Below, in pieces: positions 62,581 through 64,000 of a stretch of DNA of 64,000 nucleotides. The DNA comes from Pseudarthrobacter sp. fls2-241-R2A-127 (GTDB lineage: Bacteria; Actinomycetota; Actinomycetes; Actinomycetales; Micrococcaceae), in assembly GCF_030209355.1 (NCBI RefSeq), contig NZ_JARVSF010000015.1, positions 62,001 through 126,000 of the forward strand, given 5' to 3'. Within the stretch, counting starts at the first letter, position 1. Every line of letters starts with the position of its first letter. The notes below the pieces were generated by a model. It did no database searches. It saw only the letters and a program-made list of their open reading frames with translations, and was not told the DNA's origin. The translations under genes and the position numbers were made by a program.

Positions 62581-62591
62581 GGTGAGACCTT

Positions 62592-63191
62592 TCAGTGATT
62601 GGTTGCCGTGGCCAGGGCGGCCACGTCGGTAATGAAGCGCTGGTATTCGCGGACGGCTGGCAGCTCCGTGGCGTCCGTGTGCCGCCAGGCGTCCACCCAG
62701 GGCAAGGACCAGAACCGGGGCGCTCCGCCGCCTACGAGGGCGGTGAAGTCCCGGAGGGCTTTGGGTGTCTTTCCCGGGGCGTCTGCAAGGACGGCGAGGC
62801 CGAGCAGGTCCACCTGCGGGGCGGCGCCTGACGCCCACTGGGTGAGTGCGTTCCTGGCAGTTGTCAGGCCCCGCATGTCTGCGCGGCAGACCAGCAGCAC
62901 CTGCGGGCTGGCTCCGCTGGGGAGAACGGGCCAGCAATGATCCGTCGGACGGGCAGATTCGATGAGGTCAGCGATCCGGCTTTCGCCCGCTCCCCCATGT
63001 GTACCAACGACCCAGAGGCGGGCTGTGCCGGCCATGCTGCGGGTCGCAAGCCTGTCTGCCGCGTCGGGTTCAACCATGCCCCGAAGCGGTGTGCTGATGA
63101 CCGCCACCGGCGGGGCAGCCGCAGCCCGGGATTCCTCAGCCGGTTCATCAGCCGTGGGGCGGGCAACCCAGGGGTTCACGGTCTGTTGCAT
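62592..63191 (-). CDS. DUF6668-like protein with P-loop-like motif
   Basis: 199 residues from ATG 63191, chosen for AGGAGGG just before it. The middle has LWVVGTHGGAGESRIADLIE, a loop similar to the Walker A of ParA-type proteins but ending Glu-Ser in place of Lys-Thr, so ATP hydrolysis is doubtful. LLVCRADMRGLTTARNALTQ follows as in the family. It matches what I recall as DUF6668 of actinobacterial plasmids. It lies 38 bases after the ParA-like gene and may work with it. Role unknown. Confidence 0.65.
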   Translation of the reverse strand: MQQTVNPWVARPTADEPAEESRAAAAPPVAVISTPLRGMVEPDAADRLATRSMAGTARLWVVGTHGGAGESRIADLIESARPTDHCWPVLPSGASPQVLLVCRADMRGLTTARNALTQWASGAAPQVDLLGLAVLADAPGKTPKALRDFTALVGGGAPRFWSLPWVDAWRHTDATELPAVREYQRFITDVAALATATNH

Positions 63192-63228
63192 GGTCCCTCC
63201 TCTCAACTCTCAAGTTCCGTAGAAATGG

Positions 63229-64000
63229 TTAGAAGCCTTTGGCGACGGCTGCCGCTGCAGCGAGCCATGCCCGCTGGGTCGCGGGCTGGAGCGCTTCGTA
63301 GCGGATCGGCCCGTTGACCAGGGCAGGGTCGTACGGGATGCGGACGACGGCGCGCACGAACGGCTCGAAGCCGTCAGCGATCCGCTGCGCCTCGGCCTTG
63401 GCGCGCTTCAGGGCATCCCCGGTCATGCTGCGCTTGGCGTCGGTGGACTCGGAGACGATCACGACGGCGTTGCGTGCCAGCTCGGCGTCGTGGCCGCCGC
63501 GGGATTCGAGGGTCTGCAGTGTCAGCCGGGCGGCTTCTGCACGGTCCTCGATGGCAGTGACGGGGACGACGAGCTGGTTGGTGTGGTCGATCATCCGCCG
63601 CCAGTTCGCTGCCCGGGCGGTGTTGCCGGAGTCCATGATGACCAGCCGGTAGTACCGGGTGAGGACCTGGTGGGCGATGTCCACTTCCTCGGCGGTGACT
63701 TCGTGGTCGCCTTCTTCGTTTTCGTCCGAGCGCAGCACGTCGAACTTGTCGGCGGTCTGGTGGTGGACGAACTTGGCGATCTCGGCCGCGTTAGTGGACG
63801 GGGACAGCAGCTCGGTGGAGGAATCGATCAGGTCCAGGACGCTGCGGTCGTGGGCGCCTTTCTCGGTCCGCCATCCCAGGGTGCCCTGGGATTCGTTGTT
63901 GTCCCAGGCCACCGTTGCTGCGCCGCTGTAGCGGGCAAGGATCGCCGAAAGCATCACAACCGTAGGGGTCTTGTTGGCCCCGCCCTTGCGGTTGACCACG
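63229..64000 (-). CDS. ParA/MinD-like ATPase, N-terminus outside the window
   Basis: 256 residues are visible; the start lies beyond the window. The nucleotide loop is VNRKGGANKTPTVV, a variant of the deviant Walker A KGGxGKT in which Gly before Lys is Asn. Further motifs are TVAWDNNESQGTLGW (Asp of motif A'), VIMDSGNTARAANWRRM and LVVPVTAIEDRAEA. Such ParA-like proteins occur at the head of actinobacterial conjugation operons and may position the transfer machinery or the plasmid. No ParB gene is seen in the window. Confidence 0.82.
   Translation of the reverse strand, partial: VVNRKGGANKTPTVVMLSAILARYSGAATVAWDNNESQGTLGWRTEKGAHDRSVLDLIDSSTELLSPSTNAAEIAKFVHHQTADKFDVLRSDENEEGDHEVTAEEVDIAHQVLTRYYRLVIMDSGNTARAANWRRMIDHTNQLVVPVTAIEDRAEAARLTLQTLESRGGHDAELARNAVVIVSESTDAKRSMTGDALKRAKAEAQRIADGFEPFVRAVVRIPYDPALVNGPIRYEALQPATQRAWLAAAAAVAKGF

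Noticed and set aside
1..64000. tRNA, rRNA, CRISPR arrays, classical IS elements with DDE transposase
   Set aside because: None recognised on reading either strand; only serine and tyrosine recombinases are present.

Overview
The window looks like DNA from a high-GC actinobacterium of the Arthrobacter / Pseudarthrobacter / Paenarthrobacter type. That assignment is an inference from three things: codon use, an Lsr2 nucleoid protein, and actinobacterial conjugation and sugar-uptake gene types. The mix of conjugation genes, recombinases, a resolvase, several frameshifted genes and a large sugar-catabolism island suggests a large plasmid or an integrated conjugative element rather than core chromosome. 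No rRNA, tRNA or CRISPR array was recognised.

Layout. 1-5.4 kb: the end of one SGNH hydrolase and a second complete one, a membrane GAF-like protein preceded in the opposite reading direction by a short 48-residue gene, a DUF6308-like protein, a frameshifted helix-turn-helix gene, a serine resolvase, a broken gene end and a YegP-like protein. 5.4-11.9 kb: two homologous three-gene modules (tyrosine recombinase, Cro/C1-type HTH protein, triple zinc-ribbon protein with a tyrosine-less recombinase fold) arranged back to back around a 0.47-kb repeat-containing centre. The third gene of the left module is frameshifted. 12.0-18.1 kb: a pRiA4b ORF-3-like protein, a TetR regulator with an esterase, a large alpha/beta-hydrolase-like protein, and a decayed MFS exporter.

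18.2-45.1 kb is a sugar island. It holds an oligosaccharide/peptide-type ABC importer (binding protein, permease, a permease-ATPase fusion, ATPase), a GH1 beta-glucosidase, a GH106-like glycosidase, 6-phosphofructokinase, pyruvate kinase, xylulokinase and xylose isomerase. It continues with a ROK regulator, an aldose-1-epimerase-like protein, a LacI regulator, an MFS sugar transporter, a GH3 glycosidase, an SDR protein whose catalytic lysine is replaced by methionine, a Gfo/Idh/MocA oxidoreductase and a MarR regulator. Together these could import plant glycosides, release glucose or xylose, and feed them into glycolysis at xylulose-5-phosphate, fructose-1,6-bisphosphate and pyruvate. Several promoters carry readable operators: a CACGTG-centred palindrome by the LacI gene with a related site before the ABC operon, an inverted repeat over the xylA promoter, and a GntR-like palindrome before the GH106-like gene.

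45.2-53.2 kb holds a small protein, a MarR-DHA2 drug exporter pair with a promoter-operator, two small secreted proteins, and a three-gene signalling operon (LuxR-type response regulator, histidine kinase, membrane protein resembling a degenerate kinase). 53.3-64.0 kb is a conjugation region: a broken and an intact DUF4913 gene, a TetR fragment, lsr2, then a tightly packed leftward operon with a VirD4/TraG-like coupling protein, VirB4-like ATPase, SCO6880-like protein, VirB6/TrbL-like membrane protein, an unknown membrane-anchored protein, a VirB2-like small membrane protein, a DUF6668-like protein and a ParA-like ATPase cut by the window end.
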